A stretch of DNA of 18,451 nucleotides, taken from the NCBI GenBank assembly GCA_938004015.1, contig CALKWU010000109.1, positions 1-18,451 of the forward strand, in the 5' to 3' direction. This stretch comes from an uncultured Oceanobacillus sp. Lineage in GTDB: Bacteria > Bacillota > Bacilli > Bacillales > Amphibacillaceae. The notes under the pieces are model-generated. The model was not told where the DNA came from. It was given only the letters and a program-made list of their open reading frames with translations, and did not search any database. A program made the translations under genes and the position numbers. Below, in pieces: positions 6,858-15,019 of this stretch; position 1 is the first letter of the stretch, and every line of letters starts with the position of its first letter.

Positions 6858-7823
6858 ATGATTACGGCAGCGAAAAATATAAAATTGAAAAATGAAGATT
6901 TTTTTGGAAAAGATTTTTTGAGTTTGGAGGACTTTACACCGGAGCAAATCCATTATTTGTTGGAGCTTGCTTTATTTATAAAAGATCAACGGAAGAAAGG
7001 ATTTGCATTTGAACCGTTGAAGGGAAAAATTCTCGGGATGATTTTTGAAAAGTCATCCACGAGAACCCGAGTATCTTTTGAAGCGGGAATGATGCAACTC
7101 GGGGGTCAGGCGGTATATTTGAATGCGAATGACATCCAGCTCGGCCGGGGTGAAACGATTGCCGACACCGCCCGTGTCTTATCCGGCTATTTGGACGGGA
7201 TTATGATCCGCACCTTTTCTCACGAAGATGTGGAAGAACTGGCAGAATATGCTACCGTCCCAGTGATCAATGGATTGACGGATCTCCATCATCCATGCCA
7301 AGTGTTGGCAGATTTACAGACGATCATGGAAATTAAAGGGACTTGTAAAGGGCAAAAGCTTGTGTATGTCGGTGATGGCAATAACATGGTCCATTCCTTG
7401 ATGATTGGTGCGGCAAAGATGGGGATGGACATGGTCGTAGCAAGTCCAGAAGGATATTTCCCGAATCCGGTGGTCACTGAAAAAGCAGAAGAAATTGCGG
7501 GAGAAACCGGAGCGTCGATTTCCATCAAGACAGATCCGCTGGAAGCAGTCGAAGGGGCCGATTTTATTTACACGGATGTGTGGGCGAGCATGGGGCAGGA
7601 AGATGAGGAAGAAGTGCGCAATAAAGCATTCCAAGATTATCAAGTGAATGAGGAACTGTTGGCTGCTGCAAAACCCGATGTCACATTTCTTCATTGTCTG
7701 CCCGCGTATCGCGGGAAAGAAGTGACGGAAAACGTATTGGAAGGGAAACATTCCGCCGTCTTCCAACAGGCGGAAAATCGGTTGCATGCACAAAAAGCAT
7801 TGTTGACGGCATTGATGAGTTAA
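6858..7823 (+). CDS. argF: Ornithine carbamoyltransferase
   Basis: A 321-residue enzyme that transfers the carbamoyl group of carbamoyl phosphate to ornithine, giving citrulline, in cytoplasmic arginine biosynthesis. Diagnostic motifs are STRTR (67-71, carbamoyl-phosphate loop), HPCQ (145-148), the ornithine-binding DVWASMG (240-246) and HCLPA (279-283) with the catalytic cysteine. Length is normal. The ATG at 6858 has GGGAGG 9 bp upstream; an in-frame ATG at 6837 lacks a site. It stands alone, whereas in Bacillus argF usually closes the argCJBD-carAB cluster. The ARG box in its promoter favours the anabolic rather than the catabolic (ArcB) enzyme, and no arcA, arcC or arcD gene is near. Confidence 0.95.
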   Translation: MITAAKNIKLKNEDFFGKDFLSLEDFTPEQIHYLLELALFIKDQRKKGFAFEPLKGKILGMIFEKSSTRTRVSFEAGMMQLGGQAVYLNANDIQLGRGETIADTARVLSGYLDGIMIRTFSHEDVEELAEYATVPVINGLTDLHHPCQVLADLQTIMEIKGTCKGQKLVYVGDGNNMVHSLMIGAAKMGMDMVVASPEGYFPNPVVTEKAEEIAGETGASISIKTDPLEAVEGADFIYTDVWASMGQEDEEEVRNKAFQDYQVNEELLAAAKPDVTFLHCLPAYRGKEVTENVLEGKHSAVFQQAENRLHAQKALLTALMS

Positions 7824-7827
7824 AAAT

Positions 7828-7874
7828 AAATCCGAACGAATACTCGGAGTTCTTCGAAGTGATCGTTCGGATTT
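7828..7874. terminator. Bidirectional terminator between argF and thrB
   Basis: AAATCCGAACGA (7828-7839) pairs perfectly with TCGTTCGGATTT (7863-7874). The long loop holds smaller symmetric pieces (ACTC/GAGT and CTTCGAAG). T-runs follow on both strands: ATTTTTTATG on plus and ATTTATTTTTA on minus. Confidence 0.85.
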
Positions 7875-7889
7875 TTTATGCCATTTTTG

Positions 7890-8777
7890 CTACATTTCCT
7901 TTGTTGTTGCTCCGGATTCGTCCATTTCCAAAGCGAGCACGTTGTAATCCTCAAGCTCATTTTGGAAGTGGGCGACAAATTTTTCCGCTGAACCTTTAGG
8001 GACGAAGGACATCATTGTCGGGCCTGCACCGCTGATGACTGTTCCGTAGGCCCCGAGATTTTTCGCTGCACGTTTAATGCAATCATAATTAGGAATGAGT
8101 GTTTTCCGATACGGTTCATGGAAACGGTCTTTTTCCATCATTTTTCCGGCCAGTTCGAAATCTCCGCTCATCAGTGCTGCGACTGTCAAGTTTCCGATAC
8201 TGCTCGCCAAGGCAGCTTCCGCATTTGCATAGTTTTGCGGTAAGACGTCCCGCGCTGCTTTTGTTTTCAATTCCATTTCCGGAATATAAGCAACGAGTTC
8301 CACATCCAGTTCCGATATTTTCATCCACTCCACTTTTCCGTCGAGATATGTGGAAATGACGAGGCCCCCTAAAAGGGCGGGAGCGACATTATCCGGATGT
8401 CCCTCGATTTCCGTTGCAAGACTCAACTTTTCTTCCTGCGTCAACTCTAATCCACCCAATCGGTCGGCAATCTCGATACCGGCGACAATCGCCGCTGCAC
8501 TGCTGCCCAACCCGCGGGCGAGGGGGATCCCTGACGTTTCTTCAACACGGCACGGACGGATTGCTTTCCCGAATTTTTCCACAGTTTGCATGACAACTTG
8601 ATAAATGAGATGCTCATCGAGCGGAATATCCGCTGGAACGGATGATGGGATAATTTTCCACGCATCCTGCTCAGTGACTTTCAACGTCAAATACATATTG
8701 ACGGCCATCCCCATGGAATCAAAGCCTGGTCCAAGATTAGCAGAGCTTGCCGGAACTTTCACCATAAAACTAGTCAT
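7890..8777 (-). CDS. thrB: Homoserine kinase
   Basis: A 295-residue GHMP-family kinase that phosphorylates L-homoserine with ATP to O-phosphohomoserine, the substrate of threonine synthase. The N-terminal VPASSANLGPGFDS (8-21), the ATP-binding PLARGLGSSAAAIVAG (85-100) and the C-terminal GTVISGAGPTMMSF motif are all characteristic. The ATG at 8777 overlaps the thrC stop by 8 bp and has no strong Shine-Dalgarno, so translation is probably coupled to thrC. A second in-frame ATG at 8765 (residue 5) would also keep the conserved core. It is the last gene of the hom-thrC-thrB operon and ends 16 bp before the shared terminator hairpin. Confidence 0.95.
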   Translation of the reverse strand: MTSFMVKVPASSANLGPGFDSMGMAVNMYLTLKVTEQDAWKIIPSSVPADIPLDEHLIYQVVMQTVEKFGKAIRPCRVEETSGIPLARGLGSSAAAIVAGIEIADRLGGLELTQEEKLSLATEIEGHPDNVAPALLGGLVISTYLDGKVEWMKISELDVELVAYIPEMELKTKAARDVLPQNYANAEAALASSIGNLTVAALMSGDFELAGKMMEKDRFHEPYRKTLIPNYDCIKRAAKNLGAYGTVISGAGPTMMSFVPKGSAEKFVAHFQNELEDYNVLALEMDESGATTKEM

Positions 8778-9834
8778 TGCTCGTCAACTCTTCAATGTAT
8801 TGTTTAATGGCCTCCTCGTCATTCGGGAGGGAGACCGGTTCAATATCTTGTTGTTCTCGGACGGTTTGCGGATCTTTCAAACCATTACCAGTAAGAATGG
8901 CCACCACTTTACTTCCATCCGGGATGTTCCCTGCTTTACGTTGTTGGATAACACCGGCGATCGAAGCGTTGGATCCTGGTTCAGCAAATATTCCTTCCGT
9001 TTTCGGGAGAAGCTTGAATGCATGTAAAATCTCTTCATCGGTAACGGAGGTGATGATTCCCCCGGACTCATCCCTCGCATCAGTTGCCAAATTCCAGCTT
9101 GCTGGGTTGCCGATCCGGATGGCAGTTGCCACAGTTTCCGGTTGTTCAATCACTTCATTTTTTGAAATCGCTGCAGCGCCTTCCGCTTCGAAGCCGTACA
9201 TTTTTGGCAGTCCCGTCCTTTTTTGTTCATCGTATTCTTTAAACCCTTTCCAATATGCACTGATGTTTCCTGCATTTCCTACCGGGATGGCTAGGATGTC
9301 CGGTGCATGACCAAGAGCATCGCAAATTTCAAAAGCGGCTGTTTTCTGTCCTTCAATCCGATACGGATTCACTGAATTGACAAGGGTGACGGAGGTCGTT
9401 TCACTGATTTTGCGGACGATTTCCAGAGCTTCGTCAAAATTACCGTCGATTTCAATGATTTCCGCCCCATAAATGACGGCTTGTGCAAGTTTTCCCAATG
9501 CGACCTTACCTTTGGGAATAACGATGATAGCTCGCATGCCGGCTCTTGCCGCATAGGCTGCAGCGGAAGCGGATGTATTCCCGGTGGAAGCGCAGATGAT
9601 CGATTTACTGCCTTCTTCTTTCGCCTTCGCGACCGCCATCACCATTCCGCGATCTTTGAAGGAGCCGGTCGGATTGGCCCCTTCGATTTTTCCATACAAC
9701 TCGATTCCCAACTCCCGGGACAAATTCGGAAAAGGAATAAGCGGGGTATTCCCTTCGTTCAACGTGATGTCCGGTGTGTTCTCCGTAACAGGTAAATAAT
9801 TGCGGTAATGTTCAAGTAAGCCTCGCCATGTCAT
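8770..9834 (-). CDS. thrC: Threonine synthase
   Basis: A 354-residue PLP-dependent lyase that converts O-phosphohomoserine to L-threonine and phosphate. The PLP-binding lysine is Lys60 in NPTGSFKDRGM; the CASTGNTSAS stretch (81-90) and the phosphate-binding loop GNAGN (186-190) are intact, and NPYRIEGQKTAAFE is typical of the short bacillar class. The start overlaps the hom stop as ATGA, with GGGAG about 10 bp upstream. It is the middle gene of the operon and overlaps thrB by 8 bp. From memory the sequence is very close to Bacillus subtilis ThrC along its whole length; no defects are seen. Confidence 0.96.
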   Translation of the reverse strand: MTWRGLLEHYRNYLPVTENTPDITLNEGNTPLIPFPNLSRELGIELYGKIEGANPTGSFKDRGMVMAVAKAKEEGSKSIICASTGNTSASAAAYAARAGMRAIIVIPKGKVALGKLAQAVIYGAEIIEIDGNFDEALEIVRKISETTSVTLVNSVNPYRIEGQKTAAFEICDALGHAPDILAIPVGNAGNISAYWKGFKEYDEQKRTGLPKMYGFEAEGAAAISKNEVIEQPETVATAIRIGNPASWNLATDARDESGGIITSVTDEEILHAFKLLPKTEGIFAEPGSNASIAGVIQQRKAGNIPDGSKVVAILTGNGLKDPQTVREQQDIEPVSLPNDEEAIKQYIEELTSND

Positions 9835-11132
9835 TCTGTTCCATCTCCCTCGACACGATAATAACTGTAGATTCTTTTTAAAGCGTTGAATGTTTGGATT
9901 TTATCAAGTAAATTAGTGAAATTTTCTTCGGATGTTTCATGGGTAATGACGATGATTTCAGCGGAATGGTTTTCGTCAACCGGCCGCTGAATGATCCGTT
10001 TTAAGCTGATATCATGCTCATGGAACAACTGCGACAGATGAGAGAATACACCTGTCTCGTCTTTCACTTGCAAACGTAAATAATATTGTGAAAAGCGCTC
10101 ATGTTTTGCTTTCAATGATTTGGAAAAATAACTTTTGACGACTTGTTCCCCGGTGACGCCGAGCCTGATGTTTTTAACGACATTCACAAGGTCGGAAACG
10201 ATCGCCGTTGCAGTCGGTAGACTACCGGCGCCAGGACCGTAAAACATCGTCTCACCGACAGCTTTTCCATAGACATAGACCGCATTATATTCATTTTTGA
10301 CTGAGGCTAAAGGATGGTCGTTGGAAAGAAATGTCGGTGACACATGAATATCCAGTTGTCTGTTGGCAAAGTCGGCATAACCGATCAATTTCATCGTATA
10401 ACCTAGTTCGTTGCCGATTGTGATATCTTCTGTTGAAATCTTGGATATTCCCGTTACGGAGACATCTGTCAAATCGACTGGAGTGGAAAAAGCCAAACGA
10501 CCGAGAATGACCATTTTCCGGGCGGCATCCAAACCTTCCACATCCGCTGTCGGATCTGCCTCCGCAAATCCAAGCTCTTGCGCTTGTTTCAATGCATCTT
10601 CATAACTTGTGCCGTCTTCTGCCATTTTTGTCAATATGTAATTCGTCGTCCCATTGACAATTCCCATGACCCGTTCGATACGGTCGGAAGCAAGGCCGTC
10701 CGCAATTCCCCTTAAAATGGGAATGCCGCCTGCAACGCTCGCTTCATAATAAAAATCGCATTTATTTTTTTCAGCTGCAGCATGGAGTTCATCTCCGTGC
10801 AACGCAACCAAATCCTTGTTTGCGGAAATGACATGTTTTTTTGCGGCGAAAGCTTTTTGGATATACTCTTTTGCTTTTTCGATTCCGCCCATCACTTCGA
10901 TGACGACATCTATTTCGGGATCGTTCAAAACATCGTCCGGATTCGTCGTTAATAGAGATGGATCCACTTCCGCATCTCTAGACTTGTTCAAGTCACGGAC
11001 GAGAATCCGTTTCACTTGCACGTCGACCCCAAGTTGATGTTTCAATTTTTCTTGGTGGTTGTTGATGATGTTCACTACACCTGAGCCAACGACGCCGAAA
11101 CCCAACAATCCAACCGAGACGTTATTTTCCAT
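9831..11132 (-). CDS. hom: Homoserine dehydrogenase with ACT domain
   Basis: A 433-residue NAD(P)-dependent enzyme that reduces aspartate semialdehyde to homoserine, the branch point towards threonine and methionine. The nucleotide-binding loop GFGVVGSG (11-18) starts the Rossmann domain; SANKDLVA and GGIPILRG lie in the catalytic region, and the GFAEADPTADVEGLDAARK segment is the homoserine dehydrogenase signature. Residues 350-430 form a C-terminal ACT domain, the usual site of threonine feedback control. Length matches Bacillus Hom. GAGGTGAT lies just upstream of the ATG. First gene of the operon, with a promoter about 50 bp upstream and no T-box or riboswitch visible. Confidence 0.96.
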   Translation of the reverse strand: MENNVSVGLLGFGVVGSGVVNIINNHQEKLKHQLGVDVQVKRILVRDLNKSRDAEVDPSLLTTNPDDVLNDPEIDVVIEVMGGIEKAKEYIQKAFAAKKHVISANKDLVALHGDELHAAAEKNKCDFYYEASVAGGIPILRGIADGLASDRIERVMGIVNGTTNYILTKMAEDGTSYEDALKQAQELGFAEADPTADVEGLDAARKMVILGRLAFSTPVDLTDVSVTGISKISTEDITIGNELGYTMKLIGYADFANRQLDIHVSPTFLSNDHPLASVKNEYNAVYVYGKAVGETMFYGPGAGSLPTATAIVSDLVNVVKNIRLGVTGEQVVKSYFSKSLKAKHERFSQYYLRLQVKDETGVFSHLSQLFHEHDISLKRIIQRPVDENHSAEIIVITHETSEENFTNLLDKIQTFNALKRIYSYYRVEGDGTE

Positions 11133-11182
11133 TTCATCACCTCATCCAAAAATTTCATTCGATTATTTTCTATATTTAATCA

Positions 11183-11211
11183 ATTTAAACATGAAAACAA
11201 AAGGATATCAA
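11183..11211 (-). promoter_or_regulatory. Predicted promoter of hom-thrC-thrB
   Basis: On the minus strand, TTGATA (11206-11211), a 17-bp spacer and TTAAAT (11183-11188) make a plausible sigma-A promoter about 50 bp upstream of hom. The leader is too short for a T-box or other riboswitch. Confidence 0.5.
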
Positions 11212-11320
11212 TAAGCATCAGACCAGTATTTCAAATGAAATGGCTTACATTGGAAAATGAACCAATTTATTTTGTCTGTAATATGTTGTAATAGCCCGTT
11301 GTATAAAGAGGTGGAGAAAG

Positions 11321-11467
11321 ATGCGGAATGCAGTAGTCGGTAGTTTGTTTTTCATGTTGCTTATCGTTGGGCTGTTTATTGGCATATTGGTCGATCGATT
11401 GGAATTATTCGGTTTCCTCAGTTTGCTCATCGGTTTAGGGATTGTTTTGCTTTTCCGGAAAAGATGA
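11321..11467 (+). CDS. Small 48-residue two-TM membrane protein
   Basis: A 48-residue protein made almost wholly of two hydrophobic helices (about residues 5-24 and 29-45), joined by an acidic turn with Asp25, Arg26 and Glu28 and ending in RKR. Positive C-terminal residues suggest that both ends face the cytoplasm. AGAGGTGGAG directly upstream is an excellent ribosome binding site, and a hairpin with a T-run follows the stop by 5 bp, which together support a real gene. I know no function for it. It lies between hom and the alkyltransferase gene as its own transcription unit; no convincing promoter was identified in the 188 bp upstream. Confidence 0.7.
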   Translation: MRNAVVGSLFFMLLIVGLFIGILVDRLELFGFLSLLIGLGIVLLFRKR

Positions 11468-11472
11468 TGGTG

Positions 11473-11508
11473 AAAGCAGGTGGTTTCTATTGAATGATCG
11501 CCTGCTTT
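11473..11508 (+). terminator. Terminator of the 48-residue protein gene
   Basis: AAAGCAGG (11473-11480) pairs with CCTGCTTT (11501-11508), extended inward by one G-C and two G-T pairs, and is followed by TT. It lies 5 bp after the stop codon. Confidence 0.8.
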
Positions 11509-11533
11509 TTAGATCTGATATTCGAATGATAAA

Positions 11534-11559
11534 AACCGGGACAGATTTTTGTCCCGGTT
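11534..11559 (-). terminator. Terminator of the alkyltransferase gene
   Basis: AACCGGGAC (11534-11542) and GTCCCGGTT (11551-11559) form a perfect 9-bp stem with an 8-base loop. On the minus strand a TTTTTAT tail follows. It lies 2 bp past the stop codon of the gene. Confidence 0.85.
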
Positions 11560-11561
11560 GT

Positions 11562-12062
11562 TTATGCTTGTTCGTGTTGGAGGAGTGCTTTTTTCAGCGG
11601 AATGCCTGCACTGAATCCGCCGAGATCTCCGTTTTTTTGGATGACCCGATGGCATGGTACGACGATCAATACCGGATTTTTACCAATGGCGGTGCCGACC
11701 GCCCGAACGCTTTTCGGTTTGCCGATTGCTTCAGCAATGTCCGAATAGCATCGTGTTTCCCCATAAGGGATATCCATTAACACTTTCCATACCGCAAGTT
11801 GAAAAGGGGTGCCATGTAAATCGAGTGGAACATCGAAGTCTTTCGTGTTTCCAGTCAAATACTGTTTATAAGCATCCCAATACGGACGCAGCTTGTCTGC
11901 ATTTTTTTCCAAAGTGGAATCGGCTTTATATTTTTTCAACCAAATGTCGAAACCTTCCTGATTCCGATTCGCCCAGCATAATCCTTGATCCGTTGCAGCA
12001 AGCAGGAAGTCGGCTTCATTCCAGCTGAACATTGCATAGTGAACGATATCCATCTTTTTCAT
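11562..12062 (-). CDS. ogt: Methylated-DNA--protein-cysteine methyltransferase
   Basis: A 166-residue suicide DNA-repair protein that moves the alkyl group from O6-methylguanine to its own cysteine. The active-site motif PCHRV (136-140) has acceptor Cys137; GTPFQLAVWKVLMDIPYGET is the conserved helix-turn-helix lead-in, and RAVGTAIGKNP carries the arginine finger region. The N-terminal domain is normal for the Ogt type, and there is no Ada regulatory domain. I start at the ATG at 12062, which has GTAGGG 6 bp upstream; the ATG at 12068 is almost on top of that site. The gene follows the AI-2E-family gene by under 10 bp, so the two probably form an operon. Confidence 0.95.
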   Translation of the reverse strand: MKKMDIVHYAMFSWNEADFLLAATDQGLCWANRNQEGFDIWLKKYKADSTLEKNADKLRPYWDAYKQYLTGNTKDFDVPLDLHGTPFQLAVWKVLMDIPYGETRCYSDIAEAIGKPKSVRAVGTAIGKNPVLIVVPCHRVIQKNGDLGGFSAGIPLKKALLQHEQA

Positions 12063-12070
12063 CGTCATCC

Positions 12071-13237
12071 CTACTTTGTCGTATTCTCATCGCCAGTTTC
12101 ATAATAACCATGGGTTTCCCCGAAAAAACGGTTATATCTTTGTTTGAACTTCGCGAAAATGTATTCAACGATCACCTTTAAAATGGCATATCCTGGTATT
12201 CCTAAAATGACCCCGATCACGCCGAATAAGTTACCAGCAACAAGAAGGACAATAATGATCGTCAATGGGTGAATTTTCATCGTCCGACCCATGATGTTCG
12301 GCGAGATGAAGTTTCCTTCCAAAAATTGTACGGCTGCCCAAACAATTGCCAACTTCAATAACATGAACGGCGAATCGACGATGGAAATAATGATTGCAGG
12401 AATGATGGCAATCGTCGGCCCAAGATAAGGAACGACGGACGTGACACCTGCGATAATCGCCAATGTCAGCGCATATGGCATCCCGATGATCAAGTATCCG
12501 ATGTACAACATGATACCGATGCAAGTCGCGACGATAATTTGTCCTTGAATGTAAGAACCGACTTGTGTATCCATATTATGGAGAAGTTGGTTCGTATCTT
12601 TCCGGAATGCCGGTGGTAACAAGGATATAAAATAATCTTTGAATTTTTTTCCGTCTTTCAATAGGAAAAACAGGATGATCGGAAAGGTGACGATAGCGAC
12701 GACGATATTCGTGACAGCCGATGCCACGGCTTGGACGCTTTCAAAGGCATTGACGAGATAGCTTCCGATGATTCCTGGAATTTCACTGAAATTATTTACG
12801 ACCCAATTGTATCCTTCTTCATAGTAAGGAGCGAGGAACGAATTTTGCACCGATTCCGTTATACTTGCCCCAAACTGGGATAGATACGTTGGGAAGTTTT
12901 TTATCAAATCTTTTATTTGCGCTTCAATTAATGGTGCAGTGAGTAAAATGATACCCGTCAGAATTCCGGCGATCGCCAAAATGATGATGATGATCCCCCA
13001 AATCCGCTTGATCCGGAATCTTTCCAATAAATCCACGATCGGATTCAAAAGATAAAAGGCGATGAACGCCAAAATGATCGGAGGTGTGATTGTCGACAAG
13101 ATGACAAACACCGGATGGAATATGAATGAAATTCGATCATAAATGAAGATGGTGATTCCGATTAAAGACAATAATCCGAATAAGTAAAATAGATTAATGC
13201 CACCGAGAAATTTGATAAACCGACTTGACTGCTTCAT
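12071..13237 (-). CDS. AI-2E family transporter-like membrane protein
   Basis: A 388-residue polytopic membrane protein of the AI-2 exporter (TqsA/PerM, UPF0118) superfamily. There are two hydrophobic segments near residues 10-30 and 38-62, one near 80-105, a long periplasm-exposed region (about 106-165) with amphipathic helices, then several more segments, with the family's conserved tail: a VPYLGPTIA motif, SPNIMGR and IHPLTIIIVLLVAGNLFG. Members export varied small molecules or act as ion antiporters; the substrate here cannot be assigned. GAGG just upstream supports the ATG at 13237. It is co-directional with the alkyltransferase gene 8 bp downstream. Confidence 0.92.
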   Translation of the reverse strand: MKQSSRFIKFLGGINLFYLFGLLSLIGITIFIYDRISFIFHPVFVILSTITPPIILAFIAFYLLNPIVDLLERFRIKRIWGIIIIILAIAGILTGIILLTAPLIEAQIKDLIKNFPTYLSQFGASITESVQNSFLAPYYEEGYNWVVNNFSEIPGIIGSYLVNAFESVQAVASAVTNIVVAIVTFPIILFFLLKDGKKFKDYFISLLPPAFRKDTNQLLHNMDTQVGSYIQGQIIVATCIGIMLYIGYLIIGMPYALTLAIIAGVTSVVPYLGPTIAIIPAIIISIVDSPFMLLKLAIVWAAVQFLEGNFISPNIMGRTMKIHPLTIIIVLLVAGNLFGVIGVILGIPGYAILKVIVEYIFAKFKQRYNRFFGETHGYYETGDENTTK

Positions 13238-13295
13238 ATCCTCTTATTACCCCTTTGTTCTCCATATATTTCGACATGCAAAAATGGATACTTTT

Positions 13296-13325
13296 AGTAT
13301 AAAGTAATTGCCGGACAAAAAACAG
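13296..13325 (-). promoter_or_regulatory. Possible promoter of the AI-2E family gene
   Basis: On the minus strand, CTGTTT (13320-13325), an 18-bp spacer and TATACT (13296-13301). The -10 is good and the -35 weak. Nothing else was recognised in the 240-bp divergent intergenic region apart from the opposing promoter at 13436-13444. Confidence 0.4.
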
Positions 13326-13435
13326 TTTAATAAGAATTAATTTTGGATGGGGTGATGGAGTGTAGTGTTGAAAATGGAAACAAGAAAATGTTGGCCGTCT
13401 TGAAAATTGATTTAGAGGAAAAAACATCAACGTTT

Positions 13436-13444
13436 TGTTATAAT
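13436..13444 (+). promoter_or_regulatory. Extended -10 promoter of squalene synthase-like gene
   Basis: TGTTATAAT combines a consensus TATAAT (13439-13444) with the TGn extension, 33 bp upstream of the start codon. No -35 at 16-18 bp is recognisable, which fits an extended -10 promoter. Confidence 0.55.
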
Positions 13445-13477
13445 TGAACTACCTTAGTATATTGGGGAGGACTATCG

Positions 13478-14305
13478 TTGAGTTCAGAAGCAAATTTGCA
13501 AAAAGATGCCATGCATATGTTGAAGCTTACGAGCAGGACATTTTATATACCGATCAAATTGCTGAAATCGAAGTTGCGGAAGACGGTCGGTGCAGCTTAT
13601 TTGTGCATGCGCGCCATTGATGAAATCGAGGATCATGAAACATTACCGAAAGAAACGAAAATTCATTTGTTGCGGAAAACCGCTGAATTGTTGAGGTCAA
13701 AAAATGGTTTTGACCGGGACGCTTATGAATCTTTGGTTCATCCTTATGAAGAACTTCCAGAGGTCACTCACCGGCTCGCCGATTGGGTTGCCGTATGTCC
13801 TCAAGAAATAACTGGGAGAGTGCTCGAGTCCACAAGCACGATGGCGGACGGGATGGCAAAATGGGTGGAAAAAGATTTCCAAGTGACGACGAAAGAAGAA
13901 TTGGATGAATACACGTATTATGTGGCCGGTCTGGTGGGCGTCATGTTGTCGGATATTTGGAAGTGGTATGACGGGACGGAAACGGATTATGATTTGGCCA
14001 TCGGTTATGGCCGTGGGCTGCAAGCGGTGAACATGCTTCGGAATCAGGAAGAAGATGCGGAGCGGGGCGTGAACTTTTTGCCTGATGGTTGGACTCGTGA
14101 CGATCTGTTCGATTATGCATGGGATAACTTGCGTAAAGCTGATGAATATATGAAAGATTTGAAAACGAAAAATATCATTCTGTTTTGTAGGATCCCTTTG
14201 GAATTGGCGAAAAAAACATTGCGGGCGATGGATGCCGGACGGGAAAAAATGACTCGCTCCGAAGTGGAAGCGACGGTCGATGAGATATTGGAAGAAGAAG
14301 CATAA
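13478..14305 (+). CDS. Squalene/phytoene synthase family protein
   Basis: A 275-residue all-alpha isoprenoid synthase of the head-to-head (squalene/phytoene synthase) family, which couples two prenyl diphosphates via a cyclopropyl intermediate. Motif 1 is DEIED (48-52) in MRAIDEIEDHETL, close to the squalene-synthase type. Motif 2, normally DxxED, reads NQEED (189-193) within LQAVNMLRN...AERG, so its first aspartate is asparagine. YYVAGLVGVML (147-157) and FLPDGW (200-205) are also family features. The start is TTG at 13478, with GGGGAGG 7 bp upstream. It stands alone, without carotenoid or hopanoid genes. Whether it makes squalene, dehydrosqualene or phytoene, or acts mainly as a phosphatase like YisP, cannot be told from sequence. 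Confidence 0.88.
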   Translation: MSSEANLQKDAMHMLKLTSRTFYIPIKLLKSKLRKTVGAAYLCMRAIDEIEDHETLPKETKIHLLRKTAELLRSKNGFDRDAYESLVHPYEELPEVTHRLADWVAVCPQEITGRVLESTSTMADGMAKWVEKDFQVTTKEELDEYTYYVAGLVGVMLSDIWKWYDGTETDYDLAIGYGRGLQAVNMLRNQEEDAERGVNFLPDGWTRDDLFDYAWDNLRKADEYMKDLKTKNIILFCRIPLELAKKTLRAMDAGREKMTRSEVEATVDEILEEEA

Positions 14306-14341
14306 AAATCTGCCTATCTTCAAATAGATAGGCAGATTTTT
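14304..14341. terminator. Bidirectional terminator, squalene synthase-like / DUF4956
   Basis: A perfect 16-bp stem, AAAAATCTGCCTATCT (14304-14319) with AGATAGGCAGATTTTT (14326-14341), and a 6-base loop. It carries its own A and T runs, so it should work in both directions. Each arm touches the stop codon of one of the convergent genes. Confidence 0.92.
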
Positions 14342-15018
14342 TATACTTCAGACTGCAAATAAGACAAGGTGACTTTCAAATTGGCGTTCTTTTCGCGGAT
14401 ACGGTCGAGAAGCACTTTATCTTTCGTGTCATTTTTCGTCCGGATGGCGTAGGTGTATAAGATCATCGTGCCAAGGTTCGTCGTTTCCACTTGACGCAAT
14501 TGGTGGGAAATGGTGAACTCTTCAAAAACATCGTCGAGCAAATTTTCATGATTCAAATTTTCCGGAACGGTAACTTTCAGGATTTGGGTATCTTTTCCTT
14601 TTCCATAATTGACTTTGTAAAGGATGTAAAACAAAATGCTGGCGAAAAACGTCAAGAAAATCGCAAGTTGAAAATGATACAAGCCGCAAGTCATCCCAAC
14701 CGAAAGGCCGAAAAATATATAAGCAATATCTTTCGCATCGGTTACGGCACTCCGGAAACGGATTAAAGAAAAGACGGCGAACAGCCCGAATGCGACTCCT
14801 GCATTTCCGCTGACGACATTCATGATGACGGAAACGACAACACTCATGATGATGATCGTATGGACGAAGTTTTGCGAATACCGTTCACCGGAAAAGGTAA
14901 GTTGATAGACTAATGTGATGATGATACTTAGAACTGTTGTAAGTGTCATTGCCGCCAAGCTTAATAGAAGCGTAGGCTCCTGTCCGTTCACAGTGAAAAA
15001 TTCGTTGATTGCATCCAT
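14341..15018 (-). CDS. DUF4956 domain-containing membrane protein
   Basis: A 225-residue protein. About five hydrophobic segments cover residues 15-135, including a GLFAVFSLIRFRSAVTDAKDIAY stretch (split here by a re-entrant or cytoplasmic loop) that is the DUF4956 hallmark; a soluble alpha/beta domain follows to the end. Function is unknown. Its ribosome binding site (GGAGG) is encoded in the last codons of the upstream VTC gene, and its ATG is 1 bp past that stop, so the two are translationally coupled. DUF4956 and VTC-domain genes commonly occur together, from family knowledge, which suggests that this protein helps place polyphosphate synthesis at the membrane. That role is inference. Confidence 0.9.
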   Translation of the reverse strand: MDAINEFFTVNGQEPTLLLSLAAMTLTTVLSIIITLVYQLTFSGERYSQNFVHTIIIMSVVVSVIMNVVSGNAGVAFGLFAVFSLIRFRSAVTDAKDIAYIFFGLSVGMTCGLYHFQLAIFLTFFASILFYILYKVNYGKGKDTQILKVTVPENLNHENLLDDVFEEFTISHQLRQVETTNLGTMILYTYAIRTKNDTKDKVLLDRIREKNANLKVTLSYLQSEV

Positions 15019-15019
15019 T

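Noticed and set aside
11133..11320. A possible T-box or threonine riboswitch in the hom leader.
   Set aside because: The leader from the predicted promoter is only about 45 bp, and no T-box sequence or antiterminator pair is visible.
13194..13430. A 78-codon minus-strand frame across the AI-2E gene start and the adjacent intergenic region.
   Set aside because: No family resemblance and no ribosome binding site; it overlaps the 5' end of a well-supported gene.
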